From NCBI GenBank assembly GCA_016712415.1, contig JADJRC010000025.1, positions 4,289-68,288 on the forward strand: 64,000 bases of DNA. Reading direction: 5' to 3'. Under the pieces are notes generated by a model. It was not told the origin of the DNA. It saw nothing but the letters and a program-made list of their open reading frames with translations, and made no database searches. The stretch comes from Lewinellaceae bacterium (GTDB lineage Bacteria > Bacteroidota > Bacteroidia > Chitinophagales > Saprospiraceae). Shown in pieces: positions 1 to 9,100 of this stretch. Both the position numbers and the translations under genes were made by a program. The stretch's first letter is position 1, and each line of letters begins with the position of its first letter.

Positions 1-2
1 AA

Positions 3-815
3 AATCAGAATGAATTTGCGTACGCGCAATTGGAAGCGGACCAGACCTATATCAAGACTCAAGTGCTTCAAAGTGAGGTGGTGCACTATGATGAGACCGG
101 TTTTTATGTCGGTAAAGAGCGATACTGGGAACATGTGGCCAGCAACGAGCGCTTTACTTATTTGTTTGTTCACCGCCAACGCGGTAAGGAAGCACACGAA
201 AAACACCTTTCTATTTTACCCGATTTCTTGAACTGGGCAGTACATGATTGTTGGGCAACCTACTTCAATTTTTCCGCTTGCAAACATGCTGTTTGTGGAT
301 CGCATCTACTACGAGAGTTAAATGCCCTGATAGAAAATGGTAGTAAATGGGCTGTTCAATTCCATGCGTTTTTGCTCGATTTGTACCACCAAACAGACCA
401 TGGAAAAGGTAAGTTGTCGCCTGCAAAACATGGGCAAATACTCTCCCGGTACAAAAAAATTCTTCAATTTGCTGACCGGCAGGAACCGCCACCTATTCAT
501 CGCCCACGTGGAAAACCAAAGAAAACAAAAGGCAGAAATCTCTTTGACCGCCTAAGCAAACATCAAGGCGCTGTTCTTGCTTTTGCTTTCCATACTAAGG
601 TGCCTTTTACCAATAATCAGGCAGAAAGGGATATTCGGCCAACTAAAACAAAAATGAAAGTCAGTGGATGTTTCCGCACCGAATACGGCGCAGAAATATA
701 TACCCGTATTCAATCCTTTGTTTCTACTGTCCGCAAACTTCAATTCAATCCTTTCAATGAACTCTATACCGTTTTATCTGGCGGTATCCCAGAGTATCGG
801 GCCTGTAATTGCTAA
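3..815 (+). CDS. IS66 family transposase, 5' end outside window
   Basis: The reading frame is open from the first bases of the window, so only the C-terminal part of the transposase is present. It shows the IS66 DDE core. The first Asp is in DETGFYV (codons at about 90), the second in the VHDCWATY segment (about 246), and the Glu in NNQAERDIRPTK (about 624). A Cys/His-containing CGSHLLREL segment lies between them. Family knowledge: IS66 transposases catalyse cut-and-paste movement. Only 35 bases separate the stop from the next small gene, and no terminal inverted repeat could be identified there. Whether the element is complete upstream cannot be seen. The family assignment is secure. Confidence 0.93.
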   Translation, partial: NQNEFAYAQLEADQTYIKTQVLQSEVVHYDETGFYVGKERYWEHVASNERFTYLFVHRQRGKEAHEKHLSILPDFLNWAVHDCWATYFNFSACKHAVCGSHLLRELNALIENGSKWAVQFHAFLLDLYHQTDHGKGKLSPAKHGQILSRYKKILQFADRQEPPPIHRPRGKPKKTKGRNLFDRLSKHQGAVLAFAFHTKVPFTNNQAERDIRPTKTKMKVSGCFRTEYGAEIYTRIQSFVSTVRKLQFNPFNELYTVLSGGIPEYRACNC

Positions 816-850
816 CCAGTTACAAAAATTAAAAACTAAAATTCAACACC

Positions 851-1030
851 ATGAGCAAAGATAAAGGAACCAAAAACCACAAAAAGGCGCCCGCCGATAA
901 ATCATCCGGCAAAGGAAAGATTCTGTCGGCCTACAAGTCTGAAAGTAAAACCGGGGATGTCAAACAGACTTCGCTCGACGCTTTCATTCCCAAATCCGAC
1001 ACCAAGACAAGCGGAAGCAAGAAGTCTTAA
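851..1030 (+). CDS. Small lysine-rich hypothetical protein (59 aa)
   Basis: An ATG opens a 59-codon frame ending in TAA. The product begins MSKDKGTKNHKKAPADK and ends with SLDAFIPKSDTKTSGSKKS. It is rich in Lys, Ser, Thr and Gly, has no hydrophobic segment and no Cys, and is probably disordered and basic. Small proteins of this look occur in Bacteroidota next to AraC-type regulators like the one convergent with it here; this is recalled from family resemblance and not checked. The lysine-rich composition could fit nucleic-acid binding, but no function is claimed. The coding call rests on the clean frame, codon use and placement. Confidence 0.6.
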   Translation: MSKDKGTKNHKKAPADKSSGKGKILSAYKSESKTGDVKQTSLDAFIPKSDTKTSGSKKS

Positions 1031-1110
1031 AAAGCAGGCAAATAGTGGAGGTCTCCCGGATTTTGGCGTCGGATAAACGCCCGATTTGGGTCAAGTCCCG
1101 GCTATTCCAC

Positions 1111-1672
1111 TTAAACATTTTCAAGGTTCGCGTTGCGTCTTTGCTTCAACTGTTTGTAAAAAGAAGGGGAAAGACCCGTAATTTTTTTGAACTGGTTGGA
1201 CAAATGCGCTACGCTGCTGTAGTGCAGTTTATAAGATATTTCCGTAAGATTCAGTTCGTCATACAGGAGCAATTCCTTTGCCCTTTCAATTTTATGGGTG
1301 ATAATAAATTGTTGTATGGTGACACCCTTGACCTCCGGAAAATACATTGGCCAGATAGGTGTAATCGTAGCCCAGTTTTTGGCTGATATATTCTGAGTAG
1401 TTTACGTCGGGCAATTCATCCGCATAGTGAATCATCTCGATGATCACACTTTTTATCTTGTCAATAAGGATAGCCTTTTTGTCGTCCAGCAATTCGAGTC
1501 CAGAATGGAGGAGATTTACCCGGAGTTGTTCCCGCTGCTCCGCAGTAACATCCTCCAGAATCTCTACAATTCCGAGGTCGATCAGTACATAATGAAGACC
1601 CAATTTTATCAACTCCTCTTTGACCATCATTTTGCACCGCAAACTGACCATATACTTGATATATAACTTCAT
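1111..1672 (-). pseudogene. AraC-family transcriptional regulator, frameshifted
   Basis: Two minus-strand frames together make one regulator of about 187 aa. The upstream frame begins MKLYIKYMVSLRCKM at 1672 and runs to DYTYLANVFS. The downstream frame resumes at EVKGVTIQQF and carries the AraC helix-turn-helix (AKELLLYDELNLTEISYKLHYSSVAHLSNQFKKITG), ending in NLENV. One extra C in the + strand run at 1335-1336 causes the shift; removing it joins the frames exactly. The family is a compact Bacteroidota AraC type with a short N-terminal sensor. Because other genes in the window carry similar single-base shifts, a sequencing error is as likely as real decay. An upstream ATG at 1690 is in frame, but 1672 fits homologues better. 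Confidence 0.8.
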
Positions 1673-1785
1673 ATAGGTATTTGTCAACACCCCGAATCCA
1701 TCATGGTATTGCAGAGAGTGCTGCCTTCTGCGTAGCAGATAAGTAAAGATAACCTAATCCGCACCAACTGCAGGCATTATTTTCA

Positions 1786-1811
1786 CCTCAATCTGCAGGA
1801 ACAGATTGAGG
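1786..1811. other. Perfect 10-bp hairpin in intergenic spacer
   Basis: CCTCAATCTG at 1786-1795 and CAGATTGAGG at 1802-1811 form a perfect stem with a 6-base loop. It sits between the broken AraC gene and the 3' end of the PUL lipoprotein gene. No T-run follows on either strand, so it is not a standard intrinsic terminator, but it could protect or end the PUL transcript. The rest of 1691-1922 shows nothing recognisable. Confidence 0.3.
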
Positions 1812-1922
1812 GTGTCAATATCTTTATCCTGCCGATGTGCCGGCTCTGAAGACGCAAGGGTCGCCTTAATAATTCGCATGCGCTCAGGCAGGGCAGTTTA
1901 AAGCGTATGCAGTGGCGGGTAT

Positions 1923-3659
1923 TTACCTTGTTTTTGCCATGTAGCGGTAATCCACTACTGTTCCACCTGCCTTCAGCGTTCCGTTTTCTATGGTGTATTG
2001 TTTCCCCGCGGGAATGAGCACGAGCACCCGCGCCGCATCGGCGGGCAGGGAAAAGCGGAAGCGGCCGCTGACATTGCGCTCCAGGAAGGTGCGGGACACG
2101 GCATCGTACACGTCTGTATTTTTGGCGCCAAGGTCGGTTTCCACCGTTTTCTCCACGTCATAAGGATTGAAAAACAGGCAGGTCGGGTATGCTGCGTTTT
2201 TTTTGTAAAAATCGGTGGCATTGCAGTCGATACGAAGTATTTCCGGCACGTTTGTCTGCCGGACGGTGCCGCCGAAAAACCCGACGTGCCCGCTTCCATA
2301 CACCGAAAACATACTCTGCGGGGGATTGCCCTGTACCCACAACGGGCCATCGCCCTGCGCGAACGGGGTGATGCCCTTGAATTCCGGATACACGGATTCC
2401 TTGATGATTCCTTCGTAGGCAATCACGTTTTTTGTAACACTTTTGTGCTGCGGGATGGCCTGCAGTGAATCGGGCATGTTGCCGGGGTAACAAAAGCGAG
2501 CGGCATTGGTGGCATTGAGCGCCCATTTGCCCACCGCGCGGGCATATCGCTGGTCGTAACGAACCAGTGCCGACATGGGCATCATGAGGTCGAAAGTATT
2601 CATCAGGAATCCGTAGCCGCCGTTGTGCACCGTGCTGCCCGCCAGTCCGCTGACATCGTAACCGCCCCAGTTGTCGGCCAGCACTCCCCAGCCTTCCCGT
2701 CCGACCGCCGTACCGTCGAAAGTCCAGTCGAGAAAGCGCTGAATGTCGAAGTCGGTACCGGCCTCCACATTCATACGTGCCGCGACGTAGGCGGCAACAG
2801 GCATCATGGCCTCGTAAAAGCGGTTTTCTTTCTGGTTGTACAGCACCGTCAGGGCATTTCGGGCGGCGCGCAGGTACTTTTCATCGCCGAATTTCACCCA
2901 GGCAGCATACAGGATGAAAGCATAACCGCCGGCCACGTCCTCTTGCGTGGGAATGTGGCTTCGCTCGCCCTTCATGTTTTTGAAATCGAAAAATGAATAG
3001 CTGTAACTGTTGCCCATAACCGAGTCGGACCGGTAAAACTGCTCCGCGATGCTGCGCTGGATCCTGCTGAAATCCCGCTCGTCCGGGTACAGGTCGGCGA
3101 CGCTGTAAAACAACACGTTGTTGTGTACCTCGTACCAGAAATCGTTGCCGTAGCCGCCGCCGATATGTGCGCCTTTGTTGGTGAAGTTCATGACGACATT
3201 CCAGCCGTTGTCCCGGTTGAAGTAGTTGCGCAGCATGCGCACATAATTCCGGTTATCCTGCCTGCTTTTGTCGATGCCCGCCAGCGAGGCGCCAAGCACC
3301 GCACCAAGGGCGCCGAGCGCCTCGTGGTTTTCGCCGTTGTTGATGCCAGACCCCATGCGCACGTCGCCCATGGCGGTGTACAGTCCAAAGGTGCTGTCGG
3401 GAAAGTTGCGCCCTGTCTTGTCGAACCAGATCAATGGCCAGAAATCGCCTTTTTGCCCCGGGTCGAATACCAGGCGGTCAAAATCGAGCGTCGCCTGCCT
3501 CCAGTCCTTGAAAGCATAAGGCCTTGGGTGGTTGGGCATTTTTTCCACGCGTGGTATTGGCCGCTGCACTACTGGAATTGCCGACGGGGTAAAAGACACC
3601 TTGCGGGAGCAGGCGCACAGCAGCAGGACGGGTATTAGCAGGATGTATGGTCGTATCAT
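1923..3659 (-). CDS. PUL lipoprotein of uncharacterised (alpha/alpha)-barrel-like enzyme family
   Basis: The 578-aa product starts MIRPYILLIPVLLLCACSRK, a lipoprotein signal with Cys17 as likely lipidation site. The mature part has repeated aromatic, helix-rich segments (FWYEVHNNVLFYSVADLYP, GGYAFILYAAWVKFGDEKYLRAARNAL) like alpha/alpha-toroid glycan hydrolases or lyases. A small beta-rich tail follows (FFNPYDVEKTVETDLG...VYDAVSRTFLERNVSGRFRFSLPADAARVLVLIP). It is paralogous to the N-terminal ~600 residues of the protein at 10398-13517, sharing PNxPxPYxxxDWRQ, LYPDE/LYPNM, WGGYDVSGL/WGGFDVSGL and RYDQRYARAVGKW/RYDKRFARAIGKW. I do not recognise a named family. Position at the end of the PUL suggests a cell-surface or periplasmic glycan-active enzyme. 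A catalytic role is inference only. Confidence 0.85.
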   Translation of the reverse strand: MIRPYILLIPVLLLCACSRKVSFTPSAIPVVQRPIPRVEKMPNHPRPYAFKDWRQATLDFDRLVFDPGQKGDFWPLIWFDKTGRNFPDSTFGLYTAMGDVRMGSGINNGENHEALGALGAVLGASLAGIDKSRQDNRNYVRMLRNYFNRDNGWNVVMNFTNKGAHIGGGYGNDFWYEVHNNVLFYSVADLYPDERDFSRIQRSIAEQFYRSDSVMGNSYSYSFFDFKNMKGERSHIPTQEDVAGGYAFILYAAWVKFGDEKYLRAARNALTVLYNQKENRFYEAMMPVAAYVAARMNVEAGTDFDIQRFLDWTFDGTAVGREGWGVLADNWGGYDVSGLAGSTVHNGGYGFLMNTFDLMMPMSALVRYDQRYARAVGKWALNATNAARFCYPGNMPDSLQAIPQHKSVTKNVIAYEGIIKESVYPEFKGITPFAQGDGPLWVQGNPPQSMFSVYGSGHVGFFGGTVRQTNVPEILRIDCNATDFYKKNAAYPTCLFFNPYDVEKTVETDLGAKNTDVYDAVSRTFLERNVSGRFRFSLPADAARVLVLIPAGKQYTIENGTLKAGGTVVDYRYMAKTR

Positions 3660-3719
3660 AATTGAGTCGGGAATGGTAGCACCGGGGACGGTGACAAGAT
3701 TATTGCATCATCGGGTCGT

Positions 3720-4961
3720 TCAGGGTTTATCCAGGTCTTTCACGATGTTGCGCATCATGAACCAGCCCAGGAAATGCACCAGGGCGATTACCAGCAGCGC
3801 GTAGCGCAGGGCGGCGTATTCACTCACATACCGCGCCAGCACGATGAATAGCCCGCAGCCGAACAGGCGGCCCAGGTACAGGCCCAGTTCGTGGTTGAAA
3901 ATATAGGCAAACGCATTGCGTTTTTCCTTCTCCGCCACCACGTCGATCACCTTCAACTGTACGGGGAAATACGCAATGTCGAGCAAGGGGCGGGCAAACA
4001 GCAGACACAGCACGAACAGTATAACGCCCAATGCGGAATACATGCCGGCATTGAACAAAGCGCCCAAAACGAACAGCGCACAACCGATACCGTAGATCAG
4101 CAGGCGGTGCCTGGGCGCTGAAGTGCGGCCCAGCACGTAGAGCAGGATCGCCGACAGAAATGCCGCGATACCCTGTATCAGGCCCAGCGCGCCCTCCTTG
4201 CCCACCAGGCTCATAATCAGCATAGTCGGAGCAGTAACAATATAGCCCTGGGCAACGCCCTTCAGCGCGGAAAGGGCGAGCATTTTGTTCCAGAGTTGGT
4301 CAAATTTCAAAAACAGAAACGGCGCCCTTATCGGGTTCTGGAACTTTCCGCGGTGCACCAGTACGGAAGCAAAAACAGACAGTGCAAAAACACCCGTCGT
4401 GAGTCCGTAATAGGCCACGTTGACGTTGCCTCCAAACCAGCCGTTCAATTCTGTGGACGCGATAAACGCCCCGGCAGCCAGTGGAACAACAATACCGGTG
4501 ATCGTATAAAAAAACGTTTCGATCCCGTAGTAGTAGTTCCGGTTGCCGTCGTTCGTGGTGTTGAGCGCCAGAAAATCGCGATTGGCCCAGAAAAATCCGT
4601 ACGAGAGGCCCATGATCAGCCCCGCGAAGAAGACGCCCATCGTGTCCAGGTTGTCCAGCGACATCATCGCATACATCGACACCCCGCTCAGCAACATGCC
4701 CAGCGAGTACAGCCGGGCGATCGGTACGTGGTTCAGCAGGAAACCGTTGAACATGAAAGTCAGCGGAATACCCGTGTACACGGCCAGCTGGAAAATGACC
4801 ACCAGGCTGATGTCCGACGAATTGCGCATGATATAGGCGCCGATGAACAGCTCCACAATCGGCATTACCAGCGCATAGATGAGGTTGGTCAACAGCAAAA
4901 TCCGCATCCCCAGGGGATTCGCGTTGAAAAAGTTGATTTCTTTCGCCAGTTTTTGAAACAT
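3720..4961 (-). CDS. MFS transporter, probable sugar importer
   Basis: The 413-aa hydrophobic protein has about 12 predicted membrane spans, with loop sequences of the major facilitator type (for example GLSYGFFWANRDFLAL after the fourth or fifth span). It lies 3 bases downstream of the GH130 gene, so the two are very likely cotranscribed and functionally linked. In mannan and N-glycan PULs, MFS proteins beside GH130 bring mannosyl-disaccharides into the cytoplasm; that is the inferred role here. Substrate identity cannot be read from the sequence. Confidence 0.9.
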   Translation of the reverse strand: MFQKLAKEINFFNANPLGMRILLLTNLIYALVMPIVELFIGAYIMRNSSDISLVVIFQLAVYTGIPLTFMFNGFLLNHVPIARLYSLGMLLSGVSMYAMMSLDNLDTMGVFFAGLIMGLSYGFFWANRDFLALNTTNDGNRNYYYGIETFFYTITGIVVPLAAGAFIASTELNGWFGGNVNVAYYGLTTGVFALSVFASVLVHRGKFQNPIRAPFLFLKFDQLWNKMLALSALKGVAQGYIVTAPTMLIMSLVGKEGALGLIQGIAAFLSAILLYVLGRTSAPRHRLLIYGIGCALFVLGALFNAGMYSALGVILFVLCLLFARPLLDIAYFPVQLKVIDVVAEKEKRNAFAYIFNHELGLYLGRLFGCGLFIVLARYVSEYAALRYALLVIALVHFLGWFMMRNIVKDLDKP

Positions 4962-4964
4962 GGT

Positions 4965-6014
4965 TCAGGTTGTAGTTAAGATATCGGATAAGATGCTTTC
5001 GATGGACATAGTGGCGCCACAAATGACCTCATCGGAGGCGCCGTAATACAGGGTGATTTTATCGCCGTCCACCAGGTGGCCATTGGTAAAAACCACGTTG
5101 CCGAAAAAACCGGTCAATTCGTAGGCTGCCGAGGGTTCCATGATGGGTTCGCGCGAGCGCGCGAGCACCCTGGTCGGATCGTTCAGGTCGAGTAAAACTG
5201 CGCCGAGGCTGTAGCGGTGCTGTTCATCTGCGCCGTGGTATATTTCCAGCCAGCCCTCCTTCGTTTTGATCGGAGCGGCGCCGGCGCCCACGCGGGCGGA
5301 GTCCCAGCAGTTTTCCCTTGTACGCAGGATGCAGTGGTGGCCGCCCCAATGCAGGAGGTCGGGCGAGGAGGCGATCCAGATAAAATTGCCGCCCAGTGCA
5401 ATGCCGGAAGGCCGGTGCAGACAGACGTATTTGCCGCCGATCTTTTCCTCGAAGAGGGCGCAGTCCTTGTTGTGAGGTGACAGGATCATGCCTTCCCGGG
5501 TAAAATGGCGCCAGTCGCGTGTACGCATCATGCCCACGCCTACGCCGTTTTCCGAAACCTGTGTATAGGTCAGAATATACTCGCCATCGATCAGGCTCAC
5601 ACGGCCGTCTTCAATGCCGTAGGTTTCCAGATTGCCGTGGCCGTACAGTTTGGCAGGAATATGGTCGGGTTCGTAAAAATGCACGCCATCGTCGCTGCAC
5701 ATCAGCCGCAGGTGTGATATCGTCGAGAGGTAGGTCTGTTTTTTATAGCTGACCATGCGCGCGTCGGAAAGATCGAGATCGGGGTCATCCTTTGCGAATT
5801 CAAGGATTTCCATACGCCCGCCTTCGCGCAACACCGGAAAAGATACCATGCCCGGCTTTTGGGCCGGACGCTCCGCGACACGCAACAACAACCAGGTTTT
5901 GCCCTCAAAGCGAAAAACACCCGGGTTCAGCACGCATTCCACTACCAGCCCGGGTTGACTGGGTTTGATATCTTTGGTCGTAAGGATTGGATTTTCAGAA
6001 AATCGATTTGTCAT
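4965..6014 (-). CDS. GH130 family beta-mannoside phosphorylase or mannosidase
   Basis: The 349-aa product has no signal peptide, so it is cytoplasmic. It shows the five-bladed propeller hallmarks of GH130: LNPGVFRFEGKTWLLLRVAE near the N terminus, YGIEDGRVSLIDGEYILTYT with the expected general-acid Asp in the EDGR segment, CLHRPSG, and RVGAGAAPIKTKEGWLEIYHG. Family knowledge: GH130 enzymes phosphorolyse beta-1,4- or beta-1,2-mannosides to mannose-1-phosphate, while some members hydrolyse. The length and my reading do not settle which subfamily this is. It begins the downstream half of the PUL and is followed directly by the MFS gene, consistent with intracellular processing of an imported mannoside. 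Confidence 0.93.
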   Translation of the reverse strand: MTNRFSENPILTTKDIKPSQPGLVVECVLNPGVFRFEGKTWLLLRVAERPAQKPGMVSFPVLREGGRMEILEFAKDDPDLDLSDARMVSYKKQTYLSTISHLRLMCSDDGVHFYEPDHIPAKLYGHGNLETYGIEDGRVSLIDGEYILTYTQVSENGVGVGMMRTRDWRHFTREGMILSPHNKDCALFEEKIGGKYVCLHRPSGIALGGNFIWIASSPDLLHWGGHHCILRTRENCWDSARVGAGAAPIKTKEGWLEIYHGADEQHRYSLGAVLLDLNDPTRVLARSREPIMEPSAAYELTGFFGNVVFTNGHLVDGDKITLYYGASDEVICGATMSIESILSDILTTT

Positions 6015-6111
6015 ACCCTTTTTACTATGATTCGCTTAGTTGATGCAGCCATGATGACACATTGAGGTGTTCATAGCCCGTGATCCTGCCAGCCTCGATA
6101 CACAAAAGATT

Positions 6112-6149
6112 ACACGGAACAGCCTTCCGAAATGGAAGGCTGCCCGTGT
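6112..6149 (-). terminator. Intrinsic terminator downstream of the multi-LamG gene
   Basis: A two-part stem is formed by ACACGG/CCGTGT (6112-6117 and 6144-6149) and CAGCCTTCC/GGAAGGCTG (6120-6128 and 6134-6142) around a GAAAT loop. In the minus direction it is followed by AATCTTTTGTG, a moderate T-tract. It lies 41 bases past the stop of the 6191-10285 gene and before GH130. It may attenuate transcription, so that the GH130-MFS-lipoprotein part is expressed less or separately. Confidence 0.65.
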
Positions 6150-6190
6150 GAATACCCCGTGTTATCTTTTTCGTCAAAATCTGCGGGAGG

Positions 6191-9100
6191 TTACTGCTTG
6201 CTGAACTGCATCGAGCCGAGATTTTTACCGCCAAACACAAAATTGAGCGTGTACATGCCCCGGTTGTACTGGCTTACGTCGAGCGAAAACTGACCTGCCG
6301 GAATTTCATTCTTCCCGTAACGCAGATCGCCGACCTGCCGCCCCTGAACGTCAAACACGCGTACCTGGAGGGACTGGTTGTGTGGAAAGGCGTGTTGCAC
6401 CGTCAGTATATCGGTCGCCGGATTGGGCGAAATGCCCAGTACGATGCCGCGCAGATCGTTGCCGAACAGGTCGTTGATGCCTGTAGTGCCGGTGTTGTAC
6501 AGTTGTCCGATCTCTCCGCTCGTCAGGGCCTTGTTGTAGATTTTCACGTTATCGAGCGCACCGTTAAAGTACTGGCCGCCCTCGATGGGGTTGTTTCCAA
6601 AGCACAGCGGACGGGCCGTCGTGTTGAGTTTGCCCAGCACGGGCTTGATATTCGCCTGCTGTCCGTTGACATAGATGATGTCGTTCGCGCCATCGTGTAC
6701 CATGGTGACGTACCACCAGAAGGTTTTGACCATCTCGTTGCCGTCGCCACTGTCCATATCTGAAATAAAGTTCATGAATTGCGCATTGTTGCTGTTGGTC
6801 GTCCACACGATTTTCAGGTGTTGCGGCAGCGATATTTTACAGCGCTGGTTCCAGTGGCCGAAGTCGATCACATAGGCTTCCGCATCCTGCAGGTTCTGGT
6901 CGTCGACACGAATCCAGAAAGCAATGGTTGTATAATCAGAGATCAGTTGCACGGCATTGGGCACCAGTACGGAATCCTGCATGCCGTCAAATTTGATATT
7001 CTGCCCGCCGCCGTTGGGGTGGGTCGGCACTTCAAACACCGGGTTGCCGCCGATCACACCGTGGTTCTGGTAGGGGGTGGCGTCGTTGGCATTGCCGTCG
7101 AAGGGATAGTGCGCCACAAGACCCGGTTCGCCCGTATCGACGGGTTCCGAGGTGCTCAGCGTGATCTCAGAAATGGTCGAATTGTTGCCGGCCAGGTCGA
7201 ATGCATATACCTCAAAAGTGTACAGCGTCAGCGGGTCGAGACCACCGACAAAAACGGAAAGTGTGGAAGCCGGTACGGTGTCGAATACGACGCCGTCGAC
7301 CAGGATGACATACCCGACCACCTGTGTGTCGTCGGTCGACGGATCCCAGGATATCAATATCGAGTTGGCTGCTGCCGTACCTGTCAGGTTACCGGGCGCT
7401 GTGGGCGGTGTGGTATCGGGTGTTTCATCCGGACCAGAGGTCACCTTGAGCGTGGTCATCAGCGACTCGTTGCCTTCCGCATCTATTGCCGTTACACCGA
7501 ATACGTAGTCGGTCAGCGGGGTCAGGCCCGTCACATAGAAGCCGGTGTTGGGCGTCGAAGCGATCAGTTTACCATCCTGGTATACGTTGTAGGCGATCAC
7601 GGCGACGTTGTCGGTTGCCGGCAGCCACGTGAGTTGCACATTGGTAAACTTGACGTCGCCGGCCAGGTTGAGCGGCGCACAAGGCGCTTCGGTATCGGTA
7701 CTGGTTGGCGGTTGACTTGAGGAGGTGTACAGCAAGGTGACGTCCGAATCGAGGAGTGCGGTATTGAAAATTTGCACTTCGTCGATCAGCCCGTCGAGCC
7801 AGTTGCCACCGTCGACGGCATTGTAGCCGATGCCGAGGGGCTTTGTTGTGCTGTTAAGGTCGCCCGCCACGCTTTTTTCGGCCACCTTTACGCCATCGAT
7901 GAAAATCTTGTCAAAGGTGCCGTCGTGCACCATTGCCACGTGTTTCCAGACACCGACGGGCAATTCGTTGCCGTCGCCGGAATCCATATCTGAAATGCCG
8001 CTGGTGTTATTGGTTGTCCACACCGGTTTGCCGTGCTGCGGCAGGGAAATCTTCCAGCGCTCCTGCCAGCCACCGAAGGAGAGCAGGTAGTATTCGCCGT
8101 TGGCAGGCAAGGCGTTGACTTTGACCCAGAAACTGACCGTGGTTTTTGCAGAATTAAGTTGCGGAGAGTTGGCCGCTTTTACTTCCGTACTGATGCCGTC
8201 GACAGCTGCAGCCTTGTTGGCCTTGCCGAAGCGGTCGGCGCCGATCCGCACGCCTGTCGCATTGTTGTTGTAGGCTGTTACGTCGGCGCCGTCGCCGGAG
8301 AAAGGATAGTATGCGACCAGCGGTCCGCCGACGACCGGTGTCGTGTTCTGATCGTTGTACAGCGCCGCCACTTCGACGGCCGACAATGCGCGGTTGTAAA
8401 TCTCCACATCGTCGAGACTGCCGTCAAAGAAACTGCCGTTGTCAATGGGGTCGTAGCCGATGCCGAGCGGGTGTTTTGTTTTGTCCAGCGCGCCGGTTAC
8501 GGCTTTTTCGTTCACTTTAACGCCATTAAAATAGATGATGTCGTTCGTGCCGTCGTGGACCATGACGACGTGCGTCCAGGTATTGAGCGCAAGCGGCGTA
8601 CCGGCATCCATATCGCTGCAGCAGGCGCCGTTGGCATGAGTGGTGAATACGGGTTTGCCATGGGAGGGCAGTGAAACCTTCCAGCGCTCCTGCCAGCCGC
8701 CGTTCGACAGCAGGAATGCCTCGCCGGTACCGGGGAAGGTGCTGGGGTTTACCCAGAAACTGATGGTGGTATAATCCGACTGCAGGGCTACCGAATTGGC
8801 GGCCGTGGCATAGCCGTTCAGCGCGTTGGAGCCCCAGCCGTGCCGGTTGGCAACCGCAGTGGAGGCGCCGCCGGGAACAGCGTCGTTGCCGAATTGCGTG
8901 TTGTCCCTGCCGTTGCCGTTCAACTTGTACGATGCCACCAAATCGGCCGGTGTACCGGGAAAGGTTGCCTGAGCCGTGTACAGATTGCCCACATCCGCGT
9001 CGGAAAGTGCGTAGTTGTACATCTGAACCTCATCGAGCGCGCCATCGAACCAGTTGCCGCCATCGATCGGGTTGTAACCGATACCCAGCGGCTTCGTGGT

